A program made the translations under genes and the position numbers. The notes under the pieces were generated by a model. The model did not search any database, was not told where the DNA came from, and saw only the letters and a list, made by a program, of their open reading frames with translations. Shown here piece after piece: positions 21,887-33,863 of a stretch of DNA of 64,000 nt (position 1 is the first letter of the stretch; each line of letters begins with the position of its first letter). Source of the stretch: Lobulomyces angularis (Eukaryota; Chytridiomycota; Chytridiomycetes; Lobulomycetales; Lobulomycetaceae); the NCBI GenBank assembly GCA_027604685.1, contig JADHYX010000047.1, forward strand, positions 1,855 to 65,854. The letters run 5' to 3'.

Positions 21887-23940
21887 ATCTATAAATTTTC
21901 TATAATTTTACTGTTTTTATTCTGAATTTTTAACCAGCAGTCTTTAACACTATTTATATCTAAAAAGAAAAAGAAAAACTTTACGGCATTGCACCTAAAG
22001 GAACTTTTTTTTTTTTTTTTTCTTCTCCGTAATAAAAATTTTTCCATTATTAAGTAATAGAACCATGTTTATATTTTTTTTTTTAAAAGTTTTAAAAAGA
22101 AGTGAATTATCATGAAAAATTAATAATCTTCTTTTGATGCTGAACCCCGCATCTGATGTTTACTTACCTTTAGTAAGTTTAATCACCAACAAAGCACTGG
22201 ATTTTATTCTGCGGTTTTTGAAAGAAAAAACTTGCAAATATTGCGTTAAAAGTAAATATGTTTAAAATTTAAAATTTAAGGAATTTCAAACATTTTATAC
22301 TACTAAATCTAGTAATTTTTCCAATATAAAAGTAATTAAATTATATATTTAAAAAATTTCTAAACATAATTTTTTCAGGGATAGCTAATGTGTAAATTCC
22401 TTTTCTTTTTTTTTCCCCGACGTGGAGTTAATATATTTTTTGGGCAACCCAACAAAAAACAAAAGATCAAAATAAGTTCGGTAAAATTCTATACAGTTTC
22501 AAAAAGTTTAGCAAACTTTTTAATTCTTTAATGTGATTATAGCTGCACAGGTTATTTTTGCAGAGCTTAAGTAAATTATTTCCTGTAATTTGAGTGTATT
22601 TTGATGTTAAGTTTGCAGATTCGATGGTTTTAAACAGTTGATTTTTGCGAAAGAGAATACATGAAATTACCAATAATTAAATGATCTCTTAAGTCTAAAT
22701 ATTAAAGTCTAAAAATTCTACTCCTCATTTTTCAAGAAAAAGAAAAGGTCTTTCTTTCCAAAATTCCTTCAATTTTTTTTTCTTTTTTTTATCCATATTT
22801 TGTTAATATAAAATTTAATGATTCAGTTATCTAATTGCAAATTACTACTCAATAATTTTCTGTATCTTTAGTGTATTTTCTACAACTAATTCTATGTTGA
22901 TGTTTCAAATGCATTAAGTATCTTGCCTAAAAAATTCTAAAAATTGAAAACTTAAACTAAGTTTATTGATTATCGTTGAGAGCATTTAATTTCTTTTAAT
23001 TGCATTGAAGAATTACAGAAATTGAAAACTTGTCTAGAGTCGTTAGTTCAAAAATTTAATTATAGCTTGAATATAATTAAAAACTTGATCGATTTATTAC
23101 CGCTCATTTTGGTGCACTTAAAATTATTTTCTTTATGTCACCTCTTCTGAAAAAAATGGAAAGCAGCAATTTTCCATCAACCAACGTGTGCTGTATAAAT
23201 TTCTATATGTTTTTATAATTTTACTAATTATTTACACTATTTCAGTTGAAAATTTGTATAAGATCGTACCAAAAAGCAGCTTTTACTGTTACAGTGAGAA
23301 TTTAAGAAAGATTCACAATGAGAATATCATCATTCTTTTTGATGAAGTTTGAGTCAAAAAACTCGAAGTTTATTCATTTTTAGTTGACAAAAAAAAAAAG
23401 AAGTTTGGTTTAATTGGCTTCATCAAATTTATTCATGCAATAGATAATGACTGACAGTTAAGAGATTACAAAGGTGTAAAAGAATAATTTTTCATGAAAG
23501 ATTTCACCTTAAAAATGCAAGCTATTTGTGTAGAGAAGGAAGTTACGAGTTAGGAAGTGCTAAAATTAATTTTGAATTTAAAATTTTCATATTATGTACT
23601 ACAAAGAATGTCGTTGTTTTTTTATTTTTCTTTTTGTAAAGAAATAGTTGACTTTTTTTAAAATGAAAAAAGAAATATCATTATTTTTTTATTTTTAATT
23701 ATTTTTTTAGTCTTAAATAGGCATAAATACAAGAAAAAGAATTTCAAAGTTTAAATGTGAAATTAATAATTGTACAATTTTTTTTTTTTTTTCTTATATA
23801 TTCACCTGAAATGTAGTTCCAATTGTTTTTCAAGTTCCTACCAAAAAAATTTATATTCAATATTAGTATTTCATTAATATATAAAGTGAACAGTTTGGTT
23901 AACAAATTTTGTAGAATTTTTACAAAAAAAAATTGCATTT
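21887..23940. other. Largest gene-poor stretch (2.05 kb)
   Basis: It lies upstream of the lipase and downstream of the ATAD2-like gene. Much of 22100-23600 is moderately complex sequence with many stops in all frames. A 68-codon minus frame near 22467-22673 lacks an ATG start and is not convincing. A GC-rich CCCCGC lies at 22145-22150. It may hold a decayed gene or repeat, a non-coding RNA or an extended promoter. I see nothing that can be named. Confidence 0.4.
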
Positions 23941-26900
23941 TTAAATCACCTCATAGACCATGTTCCTGTCATGCACAAATTCGTATTTAATCAAAACAGA
24001 ACTTAAAATCCTGGAAATTTTTTCTAATTGATAAACACTTTTATTTTCAGTCAACGATAAAATATTGTTTTTTAAACTTAAATATTTTGTTTCTTCCAAT
24101 GTTAAATTTTTATCAACATAATTATCAAACGATATCTTGTCTGTAAATTTTTTTTTGTTTTCTGTAATAACAACGTCAGCATCGGTGACATTTTTTAATG
24201 TTTGAATAGTAACATTCTCATCATTTTCATGGTATATCTCAGTTGAGCTATTTTCTTTTAAATTTGTAAGATTTTCTTCACAATTAAATTTGTTCAAAAA
24301 ATCCCTTCTTTTTTTTAATTCTTGTCCACGAAATCTGTAATGTTTGGATATAGTATTTTTAGTCTCATAAGCAGTAGGTAAAATTTTTGATACCTAATCA
24401 CGTAAATAACAAATTTAGTTATTCTAAAATATAAAATATACATAATTATTTATATATATATTCTTTTATATTTTTTAAAAAACAAAAAACCAACCATCAA
24501 ATGAAATTTTTGATTAGCGATTAAATTTAAACTTAATTTAACTTCTTCAATCAAAAATTCTAAATCTTCGTACCAATCGTTCCAAGTAAAATACTCTAGT
24601 CCATTTATTTTTTTTTTAATAGCATTGAACTTTTCATAAAATTTTTCTATGACAATAAATTCCTCATCAATACAATTTTCCTCTGGTAAATTTTTTTTAC
24701 TTCCAAAATTTTTTTTTATGTTTAAGGTCATTAATGCCTCTAAAAGTTTTGAATTTATTGTGTTTAAGGTATCTTTATCCTAAAAAAAAAGCAATAAAAT
24801 AAAATTAATTTTTCTTCCTTTAATTTCTATTTATTTTTTTTGTTTTACAAAAGTTTCCAAATATTTCTTGGCGGCGTTGTCATTGATCAGTTTTGGAGGA
24901 GGATTTGACACTTCCTTTAAAACTCTTTTTGGGTTAATTACAACAACCTCATCCTTTTTTTTATTCAAGTTTCGTATCTTGCTAAACATAGAATGAAAAA
25001 ATTCCTCTCTTTCAAACTAAAAAAAAAAGGATTATTTGTAAAGCCAAAAAAAAAATCTTACCAATGTTGGTTTTGCAGAAATATCAAAATTTTTTGTTTC
25101 CAAAAAATGGGTATCATTTTTTTTTAAACCAGACGTACACAGTAGAATTTTTAAATCACTAGGTAGAATATTAACAGAACACTCTACAGTAGCAATAATA
25201 ACGACTTCATTTGAGGTCTATAAAAATAAAATAAATAAAGAAATTTCATTTGTATAAAATATTAAAAAAAAAACATACACCAAGATTTTTAAATAGACTT
25301 GAAAAGACAATTTTTTGTGCAGTATTAAAATAATTCCACAAAATTTCTATATTTGGTAAATAAAGGACAGCAAAAGGATGCTTAATAATTTCTTGAAATT
25401 TTTTTACTAAAGTGCTTTCCACGTCCTATGAAGAGAAAATTATTCATTTTTTTTGTACTTTTTATTAATTTTTTCTTTAACATATTGATTGAGTTTTCTA
25501 TTATTACATTTCCTGCTTCAGAGTTTAAAGCTGTTGTATTTAAACATTGTATATAGTACTTTTCTGTTTCTAGTTTTTCCAAAATACAGCTACTAATGTA
25601 CTACAGAATCACATAAATTAAACAATTAAAATTTTTTTAAAATGAGCATTTGTTGTCAGGTTGAGTATTAAAACATTACCTTATGACCAGATCCAAATTC
25701 TCCTGATATTAAAACTATCGGATGAAACAAGGTAAAATAGTGGTAATCATTTTGAATTAATGTGTCATTGTCAATAAGCAATTTGTTCTCTTCTTTTTTA
25801 GAAAGTAAAATTTTGCAAAGCGTCTCAACGTACGGTATAATTTCTTTAATTTTCTGACTTAAAAGTGGTTTTAATTCTGGTGGTAAAGGAAACCAACACA
25901 TAGAGTTTAGTGACCCACTTCTTTTTGTGGAGGGGATTAATTTTTTCATACTTTCATTAAAATCGTTTCGAGAAACGGCAATATTACTCGCGTCAATAAT
26001 ATATTTTTTATCGTAATTTTCATAAATTTCTGGGTAAGTTCTTCTTATGGCTGTTAAAACCGCTTCAGTGCATAGAGCTTTAATATCCGCACCGCAATAT
26101 CCTAAGCAAGCAAAGATTACAAAATAATTTAACATGTGAAATTACCTGTAGTCTTTTTTGCAATATCTTGAATAAGACTTTTTGGGAGTTGTGGATTCCA
26201 AGTAGTAGTGGCAATTTCAATAATTTTTTTTCTTGCATGAAGAGATGGAATTCCAAAATAAAACTCCCGATCAAAACGTCCAGGTCTATTGGCATAAAAA
26301 AAGAGTATTTAAATAAATTTGCATACCGACGCAATGCCGGGTCAATTGCATCAATTCTATTTGTAGCCCCAATAACTATGACTTGACCTCCTTTTGAAAA
26401 AACAATATAAAAATTAAATTATTCTGTGTACAGCTGTAAATACGTGAGTCCAGTCCATCCATTAAAGCCAAAAGAGTAGATACAATTGAACTATGAATTT
26501 GATCCTGCTTGGAGCTTCTCACTGGTGCTAAACCTATATTTTTATATTTTTAAATTCTTAAATTTTAAAAAAGTAAAATGAATTTCACCATCAATTTCGT
26601 CAAAAAAAATTATACTTGGTTGCATGGTTTTTGCTTGCTCAAACAGTAATCTAAGTTGTCTTTCACTTTCGCCAATCCATTTTGAAAGAATATCAGCCCC
26701 CTTCCGCATAAAAAAGTTAACCTTTTGTGTCGAACTAGAACAACTGGATGCTAAAGCCCTCGCCATTAAAGTTTTTCCGGTTCCAGGAGGACCTTTTGTC
26801 AAGTCTCATATTAGGTATAACAAGTATCATTAAAATGCTTACCGTAAAATAAAACACCTTTAGCTGCAGCAACATTAAAATTTTTGAAAACTTGTGGGTA

Positions 26901-28353
26901 TAATAACGGTAATGTCACCTAACATATTTAGCATATTTAAGCAATATCGAAAAATTTTGCGTTACCATTTCTTTTAGAGTTCTAATATGTTCATCAAAAC
27001 CACCAATCTGCTCAAAATCGACTTTTTCTACATTTAATGGATCAATATCTGCCAAACCCAAATTTTTATACTTAGGGATTAAGTAATGTTTACAATTTTC
27101 AAAAAAAATTTTTTCTGCAGGATCTTCAGAATTCTGTGGAAGAAAATTGGTAAAAATTTAAAAAAAAAAAAAATAGATTACCTGCAACATTTTAGAATGT
27201 ATTGGTTGAAGTAATTGAAGTATACTAAACTCTTCCTCCTCTATCTCACCCTCATCCTCAGAATTTTCAACATTTTTTTTTTTTATTTGAGAAAAATTTA
27301 AGGATGAATTATTATTGTCGTTATTGCTGACACTATTACTTATTTTTAATTCTTCATCTAACAACTGTTTCAATTCTTTTCCTTCTTTCGAGTTGGTGGG
27401 AGGTAAAAAAAAAGAAGAATAATTCTTTTTTGAATTATTTCTTCTTGATTTTCTTTTATTCTGCATCCTAATTCTTTTCCTTGATCTAAGTCTGACCAGA
27501 AAAAAAAAACGGGTTAATAAAAAATTTCCTTTTTAAATTATTTTTTTATTGTACTTATAACCCGAATCTGAAATATGCTCCACAGACTCTTCTTCATCGG
27601 ATTCATCCTTAAAACTATCTCCATTGTCTTCAAAACTAGAAATTCCTTAAAATAAATGAGTGCTATATTGTACCTGGAAATAAGTTCTTCATTTGACTCA
27701 TATTTTAAAGATTCTGCTTTATCACTTGAAATCATTGAAATTGACGACGAGGACGGCGATCCAATTGTTTCCGCTTTTCTAAGAAAAAAAAAGAAAACGT
27801 TGTAAAAGTAAACTTGTTAACATTGTGTAGTAGATAATACTTGTTTGAAGCATCCACTTGTTGAACACCAAGGAATCCATTTTTATTTACATTTGGTATT
27901 TTATTTTCTATTAAATTAAATTCCGCTGTACCCAGTGAATTTCTAGTTTTTCTACCTTTTAGAACTACGTCTAACGAATTTGAAAAAGAACGGCAAGACT
28001 GACTTTTTTTAGAATTTCGTTCGTCATTATTTGAGTAAAAATTATTTTTTTTAAAAACTGCACTTTTTGTAAATTCGTCACTTTTATCAAATTCAGAAGA
28101 ATCTAAGTTAATATAAATCAATTTTCAATAATTATTTGAAGTTAAATATTAAGTTACTGTTTAAAAGATCATTTGAGTAGAAATTACTGGAGTTTGCTCT
28201 AGTACTACAACTTCTAGTTGATCTTCTAAAATTTTTCGTTAATTTTCGAGGCCTCAGGTTACAATTAAAGGAAGATTTCTTGCGGTGAACATTAGAATCG
28301 CTAGATGTCTCCGATTCGCTGGAGTGTTGCTGCAACCTCTTTCTACTTAACAT
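23941..28353 (-). CDS. ATAD2/Yta7/Abo1-type AAA ATPase with divergent bromodomain
   Basis: A nuclear AAA ATPase that acts on histone H3-H4 and chromatin. The N-terminus is Ser/Arg-rich ([20 protein letters not shown]) and then acidic ([10 protein letters not shown]). AAA1 has [15 protein letters not shown] (Walker A), [24 protein letters not shown] (Walker B), the [20 protein letters not shown] region, [12 protein letters not shown] and [13 protein letters not shown]. The family linker [15 protein letters not shown] follows. AAA2 is degenerate, as in Yta7. A bromodomain-like segment lies at 24480-24730 with [20 protein letters not shown] matching helices around the YxTVxDYxxDIxLI pattern. The final Asn is possibly kept (SLN), but the usual Pro-Val-Asp/Pro-Asp-Tyr loop is not seen. 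The C-terminus ends NMVYEVI. About 17 exons; it is the largest gene here. An upstream in-frame ATG at 28383 is possible. Confidence 0.87.
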
Positions 28354-28972
28354 TTTTATTTTTTTTTTTTTTGCAGGATACAATCATAATTCTTGGTAAG
28401 CCCCAATTATCCACAACAATTACAATGAAATCAACTCAACAAGGTAAATTATGTTCTAGTTTTAATAATCGCTGAATAGATTTCTTAATCCAAACCTTTT
28501 TCGTTGTTTAAAAAACTTCAGAGTTGCGGTAATGTTATATAGTTAGAAACTGAATACACTCATCTCTCTACTTTCTTCTTTAAATCCTTCAAATTACTTA
28601 ACCAGCTTAAAATTTACAAATAATGGTCGTTTTGTCATAAGTATAAATTTTTAATTTTACGTATATTATACAACTTTGATAACTAATTTTATTATTTTTT
28701 CTAAATATATCGTTTTTATTTTTCTTCTTATACAATTAAATACTTTGTTATCCTGGTATACTATTACTAACAATCAATTTTACTTAATGTGAATTTTAAT
28801 TTTAGTTATTTATTTTTTTATTCTTCCTTTTTAGAATTTAATATTTTATATAAGACGGCCATCAACAGTATTCTACTTTTTATTAAATGTACTTGATTGG
28901 TTAAAAAAAAAATGAAATAAAAAAAAAAATTATTGCAAAAATAAAAAGTTGAACCATAGTTTAATTGAAACA
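28354..28972. promoter_or_regulatory. Divergent promoter region ATAD2-like / membrane protein
   Basis: A 619-bp spacer between two divergent start codons. It is mixed-complexity, T-rich DNA with no coding frame of note and no recognised motif. Confidence 0.45.
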
Positions 28973-30598
28973 ATGGGAAGGAAGAACGCAAATCAAGAAA
29001 AAAGATCAGACCAAGAAAAGCAGCTCCAAAAATCTGGTTCAGAGGCAAATAATGAAAATCAAGCTTCAACCGAGCAGGAAAAAATAATAGAAAATGATAA
29101 AAAACCATCTAAATTTGCTGTCACATTTAGATACGTTAACGCTTTAAGAGCTGTTGCTACAGCTGGTTATTCAATTTACTTATCTGTGTTGGGATTTCAA
29201 AATTCCCTTTTTATTGAATATCAAGCACAGGGTATCAAAATTTATCAGTGCTATTTATTTAAATACGACGTTAAAAAATAGGTATGCTTTATGCTACTAT
29301 TGTTTCGTTATCATTGGATGTTATATTTACCATAATTAGAGCATTCCCAAGTTTGCAACAAAAATTAAAATTCAAAAAAACCACTAAAGCTTCAAGAGTT
29401 GGTGCCTGGAGTGTAATTGCCGGTAAAAAATCAATTAATCGCAAAGTTAATAAAAATAAAAATTTAAAGATCAAGAATTAATGATGGATTTATTAACACC
29501 CTTGATAAATGGAATATTAAAAATTTACAATATCAGACTGTGTGAGATAGTAAATGGAGTAACGAATTTTGATATAACAATAGTATCTCCGGAAGACCTA
29601 AATTCACCATTATTGCAGAATAGAATTTTGTTAGGAGTTTTTTGTTTAACTTTAACAATAACGATTCTCTCTAATGGAATCAGACTTTTTGGTATAATGA
29701 AGAAGAGAAAAGCGAAGATTTTGGGTTGTCTTGTTATATTCAAGACATTACTTTTAGTTTTTGATATTTTTATCAATGGGTTTTTTCTTTACATTGCATT
29801 GGTTTCGATATATTTTTTTTAATAAAAAATCTTAATAAAATATCATAATATTTTTTGTTAGGTTCCAAAAACGAAGGATTTATTTTCAGTAACAGATCCT
29901 AATACGATATTTGCTTTAATGGTTTGCAAAAATAAAAAAAAATCCTATATAAACTTAAAAAAATTGTAAATGAAGGTGGTAGTACCATCACCAATTGTGT
30001 CAATGGTATCAAACTCAGTAGTAAACTTACCATTGCATTATTACTATTTAAAAATGACCAAGGGAGAGGCAGACGAAGAAAATAAAGAAAAAGTAAAAAA
30101 CACCAATGATTTTGGCGAGGAGGATAATTTTTTTAAAAAAGCAGTTTACCAAACCTTCAATAAATATTCTGTGGGAATATTTGGATTATACGGAATTTGG
30201 TCTTGTTTTGCAATGTATTTTACTTTAACACAGTTAGATTTGATCAGTGCCGAAACTTTAATCCAAGAATCTATAAGTGCGGTCGAAGGCAGACCTAGTA
30301 AAATCATTATTTTATTGGTCTGGATTAATGTTGCCTTAAATTATGCACTGTAAGTAAAAAAAATTATGAAATCAAGTAGGTTAACTTTTATTTCAGTGGA
30401 GTGGCATGTACAGGGATATTTCTAGTATACACCATTGTAGATAACATGTTTGTGCGACCAGTACGAAAAATACATTCCGCTAGAACAGGAAGTGCTAAAC
30501 CAAAGAAATCGGCAGCATTAAATGAAGAAAGTGAGGAAAAAAACAACGCTGATCTCAGCAACAAAGTTTCCAACGTAGCCATCTCAAACGAAGTTTAA
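28973..30598 (+). CDS. Unrecognised multi-pass membrane protein
   Basis: Starts at ATG 28973 (MGRKNANQEKRSDQEKQLQK). The N-terminus is a charged, Gln/Glu/Asn-rich cytosolic tail of about 50 residues. Then come some seven or eight hydrophobic segments, for example YVNALRAVATAGYSIYLSVL, YATIVSLSLDVIFTII, ILLGVFCLTLTITILSNGI, IFKTLLLVFDIFINGFFLYI, GIFGLYGIWSCFAMYFTL and IIILLVWINVALNYALGVAC. The C-terminal tail is Lys/Ser/Asn-rich, ending SNVAISNEV. Exons join cleanly at about 29231/29281, 29424/29471 and 30350/30397. No transporter or channel signature is recognised. Topology suggests a transporter-like or scaffold membrane protein; the function is unknown. Confidence 0.6.
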
Positions 30599-30924
30599 AT
30601 ATTAAATATTATTTCTTTTTTTATGATTTTAATTATATTTAAATTTTATTTTTTAAAAAAATTGTTTTTCTACATCACAATTGAAATTTTTGGTTATTCA
30701 ACCCTTTATACAAGGGTTTTGAGGTTTTATTGTTAATTTTTTTTTTTTATTTTTTAAAAAAAAATTTTTTGAATTATTTTTTTAGATCACCAACATAAAA
30801 AAAAAAATAATTCACTAAAACCATTCAAAAAAACACAAATAATTTTATTTTAAATTAAACTTTAATTTTTTTTTTTTTTTTTGTAAAAAAAAATATATTA
30901 TTTTATTTTTTTAATGTATATAAA
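30599..30924. other. AT homopolymer spacer
   Basis: It holds the 3' UTR of the membrane protein and the promoter of the GATA gene. A TATATAAAA sequence lies at 30917-30925, immediately before the GATA start codon, too close to be a normal TATA box for that start. Nothing else is seen. Confidence 0.4.
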
Positions 30925-31837
30925 ATGACAAAAGAACTAAACAAAACTCGTATGTCAAAGATATTTTTTTCCTTTTTTACTAATTTTTTTAATTTTAATT
31001 TTTTAATTTTGTACAAAAATAGATTTAAGAGAACATTCTGATTGTGCTGAATCTATATCGAATAGTAAATTTAATGATGAAGAGGAAGAAGTCGTGGAGT
31101 TTGCTACCAAAAAACATCAAAGGTTTAATTTTTTAAAAATTTTTCGTAAATAATTTACCTTTATATAGACTTTTTAACCAACAAAATTCAAATTTTAAAT
31201 GTACTCATTGTAACTGCTCTGGAAAATTTACCCCTGCATTAAGAAAAGGTCCTTTGGGGTATTCATTTTTAGTGGTGAAGTTTTAACATTTTTAAATAGA
31301 CCGAGAACACTCTGTAATGCATGTGGTGTTTATTATAATCGTAATGGAAGTTTACCAGCGCATCGGAACTCCAATAACCTCGACCAACCACCTATAGAAA
31401 ACCGTGGTAGAAAGAAGCAAAAAGTTCCGATAGTGGAGGAAACCACTATAGTGACAATAAGAGGAGGAAAAATTACTGATGAAGTTAAGTTACCACAAAT
31501 ATACATTCCTTCCACATCCTTGCAAAGTGAGAAAGTTGTATATAACCTCAATCAAGGACAATACCAAGCAATACAACCAATATCCTGCTCAGCAACAACT
31601 ACCAACAATGGCAAATTTTATTTGGAAGAAAATAAAATTTGTTTTGTCGAAGAGAGTAAATTCAAAGATTTGAGAATAAAAACAGAGGAAGAATTTGAAA
31701 ATTTTACTGATACTGTATGCGAAGAAATCTTTAACTTTGATGATGTATTTGATCATACAAATAATCTATTCGCTACTAATTCTGATGGCTTATTTGGAGA
31801 GCAATGGCAAAAAAGTTTGCAAGTGTTAGAGCAATAA
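30925..31837 (+). CDS. GATA-type zinc-finger transcription factor
   Basis: Exon 1 is 30925-30949 (MTKELNKT) with a consensus GTATGT donor; exon 2 is 31023-31122. The single finger reads CTHCNCSGKFTPALRKG then PLGPRTLCNACGVYYNRNG, i.e. C-X2-C-X20-C-X2-C, longer than the X17 or X18 loop of most fungal GATA factors. TLCNACG is the family hallmark. A basic patch NRGRKKQKV follows as a likely nuclear signal and DNA-contact tail. The C-terminal 130 residues are acidic with FNFDDVFDHTNNLF, an activation-domain look. The target genes are unknown. A loop of 20 residues occurs in Ash1-type and some non-fungal GATA factors (recalled, not checked). Confidence 0.88.
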
Positions 31838-32436
31838 AAGATTTTCTTTTTTTTTAATTTTTTTTTTTAATTTTGTATAAAAATTGTAAAAAGGAAAGTT
31901 TATTAAAAATTGTTATAAACTTTTTTAATTTTTTTTTTTTTTTCTATTAATTTTGATATATCTTTTTTTCTTTTTTTTTGTAAGTTAAAGTAAATAGGAT
32001 AAATTGAAATTTTTTTTTAATATAGTCTTGTCTTTTAATAAGAAAAAAAACCAATATAAAAAAAAATAAAAATTAGATTTTTAACAGCTAAATAAATCCA
32101 AATAGAAACACTACAAAATAGTAAGATATTATCACTTCCTAATGGAGTAGATTAAGTTTTTTTTTTTTTTTTGGAAACTATTAAAGTTTTTGAATCATCA
32201 TTGTGAAAATTTGTAAATAGAAAAAAAAAAAAAAAAAAATTGTTTAAAATTAATGAATTAAAAAAAACTTTAAAATGTAAGATAAAAAAATTCAAAAAAA
32301 ATAAGAAAAATTTATATCTAAACAATCAAAAAAATATTAAGAAGAATTTGAAAGAAAAAAAAAGGTTAAAAAAAAAGAGGCGTTGTAAAGTTAAAAACCA
32401 AAAAGTTAAATTTTCTACAAAAATAAAAACTTATTC
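31838..32436. other. Spacer with A/T runs
   Basis: 3' UTR of the GATA gene and 5' region of the C2H2 gene. A Lys/Asn-rich low-complexity frame at 32240-32452 runs into the start region of the C2H2 gene but has the composition of poly-A DNA. I see no gene. Confidence 0.45.
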
Positions 32437-33622
32437 ATGTATCATAATTTAACACTTCCTCATACTGGATTCGCAACTGATGATCACTTTATTCAGCAAA
32501 ATCAACTTAATCACGATGCAATTAACCTACTCTCTCAAATTCACATAGACTCATTAATAAATTTTCAATCCACCGTTTCTTCCGCATCCAATTCCTTTTC
32601 TATACCTAACCAGTTTTCTTATTCCAATGAAGTCACTTCTACTTCCCCTAACGCCGATAGTATTTACCCATCAACACAACTACTTCAACACCACGAATTT
32701 ACTTCCCAGGTGAATACTACTGTAGATGATACCAGTGATAACAATAATAATTTTGATTCTGAATTTTCTAATCCAACTCTTGCACCTCAGTTTTTAACAA
32801 CTGAATGTGAATCTACCCATAATCAACAACAACAAAATGCAATAAATTTCTTTGAATCAAACAATAATTATCAGCTAGATCTTAAAAATCCACCTTCAAG
32901 TAAGATTTTCCCCATTAGTCCAATGAACTCTCTGTATAGCCCTTTATCGGAACCAAATCAATCCCCTTTAATTTCCTTCACTTCGCCAAATTTAAGTAAC
33001 TATAATTTTGAAAATAGCAACCATATACTTTTTAACACTTCCATTCTACCAACTTCCAGTCCACAAATTTCCAGTTCACAAATTTCCAGTCCTCAAGTCC
33101 CTAACCCTCAAATTTCTAGTCCTCAAATTCCTAATTCTCAAGTTTCTAGTCCTCAGATTTCTAAAAACTCACCACCTATCACTCCTTTATTAACCCCGTT
33201 GTTAATTCCATCCAGGTAACTTTTTCAAAACAATTTGTGATATCTTATTTCAATTTAAAAAACCTTTTAGTCCAAATATTCAATTAGACAATCAATTTTC
33301 ACAATCAGTAGCAAATAATTTCCTTATCTTGAAGGGTAACAAAATTTCAAAAAACGATACTCTCCATAAATGTCCTTGTGGAAAATCCTTTAAAAAGATT
33401 CATAGTTTAGAGCTCCATTCTAAATTGCATCAAAAAGATCGAGCGTATGGTTGTGATGTATGCTTCCTAAGGTTTATGCGTCCAAATGATTTAAAACGTC
33501 ACAAAATTACTCATATTGAAGGTTATAAACCTTTCCAGTGCTCAAATTGTTTACTGAATTTTACTCGTCAGGACGCAATGCAACGTCACGTACACAGTAA
33601 AAGGTGTCATGTTAAAAAATAG
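32437..33622 (+). CDS. C2H2 zinc-finger transcription factor
   Basis: Exon 1 runs from ATG 32437 to about 33214, an intron is near 33215-33269, and exon 2 runs to the stop at 33620-33622. The N-terminal 250 residues are disordered, Ser/Asn/Gln/Pro-rich, and include seven five-residue units of SSPQI type. Three C-terminal fingers follow: CPCGKSFKKIHSLELHSKLH (C-X-C spacing), CDVCFLRFMRPNDLKRHKITH split over its usual linker, and CSNCLLNFTRQDAMQRH ending HSKRC (Cys as last ligand). The layout resembles fungal Msn2/Crz1-like activators with C-terminal fingers, but the finger sequence is not specific enough to name one. No targets are inferred. Confidence 0.87.
33055..33159 (+). repeat. 15-bp coding minisatellite (SSPQI x 7)
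   Basis: Seven in-frame 15-bp units encode SSPQI, SSSQI, SSPQV, PNPQI, SSPQI, PNSQV, SSPQI inside the disordered region of the C2H2 factor. They look like recent slippage expansion. Confidence 0.85.
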
Positions 33623-33724
33623 TTCAAAGCATTAAAAAACAATTCAACCCATTTTCGTTTCAAATTATATTAACTTTTTTTCTTACTTCATTTTACTTGT
33701 AAATAATTCATAAACTTTTTTTTT

Positions 33725-33791
33725 TAATTAAATATGGTAAACTTTAAACTATTTTTTTAATTAAATATAATAAACTTTAAACTATTTTTTT
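33725..33791. repeat. Tandem duplication of about 33 bp
   Basis: AATTAAATATGGTAAACTTT at about 33726 recurs as AATTAAATATAATAAACTTT at about 33759, each followed by AAACTATTTTTTT. It lies in the spacer between the C2H2 and ketopantoate reductase genes, 70-140 bp before the latter's start. Confidence 0.75.
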
Positions 33792-33863
33792 AATAAATTG
33801 TGGTCTTAAAAATTTTTTTTAGAGCAAATATAATTTTTTATATTTAATAAATTTGTTTACAAA

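Noticed and set aside
22467..22673. 68-codon minus-strand frame in the large gap
   Set aside because: It opens with TTG, has no ATG near its start, no domain, and is surrounded by stops.
32240..32452. Lys/Asn-rich plus-strand frame before the C2H2 gene
   Set aside because: The composition is that of translated poly-A with no domain, and it overlaps the C2H2 start region.
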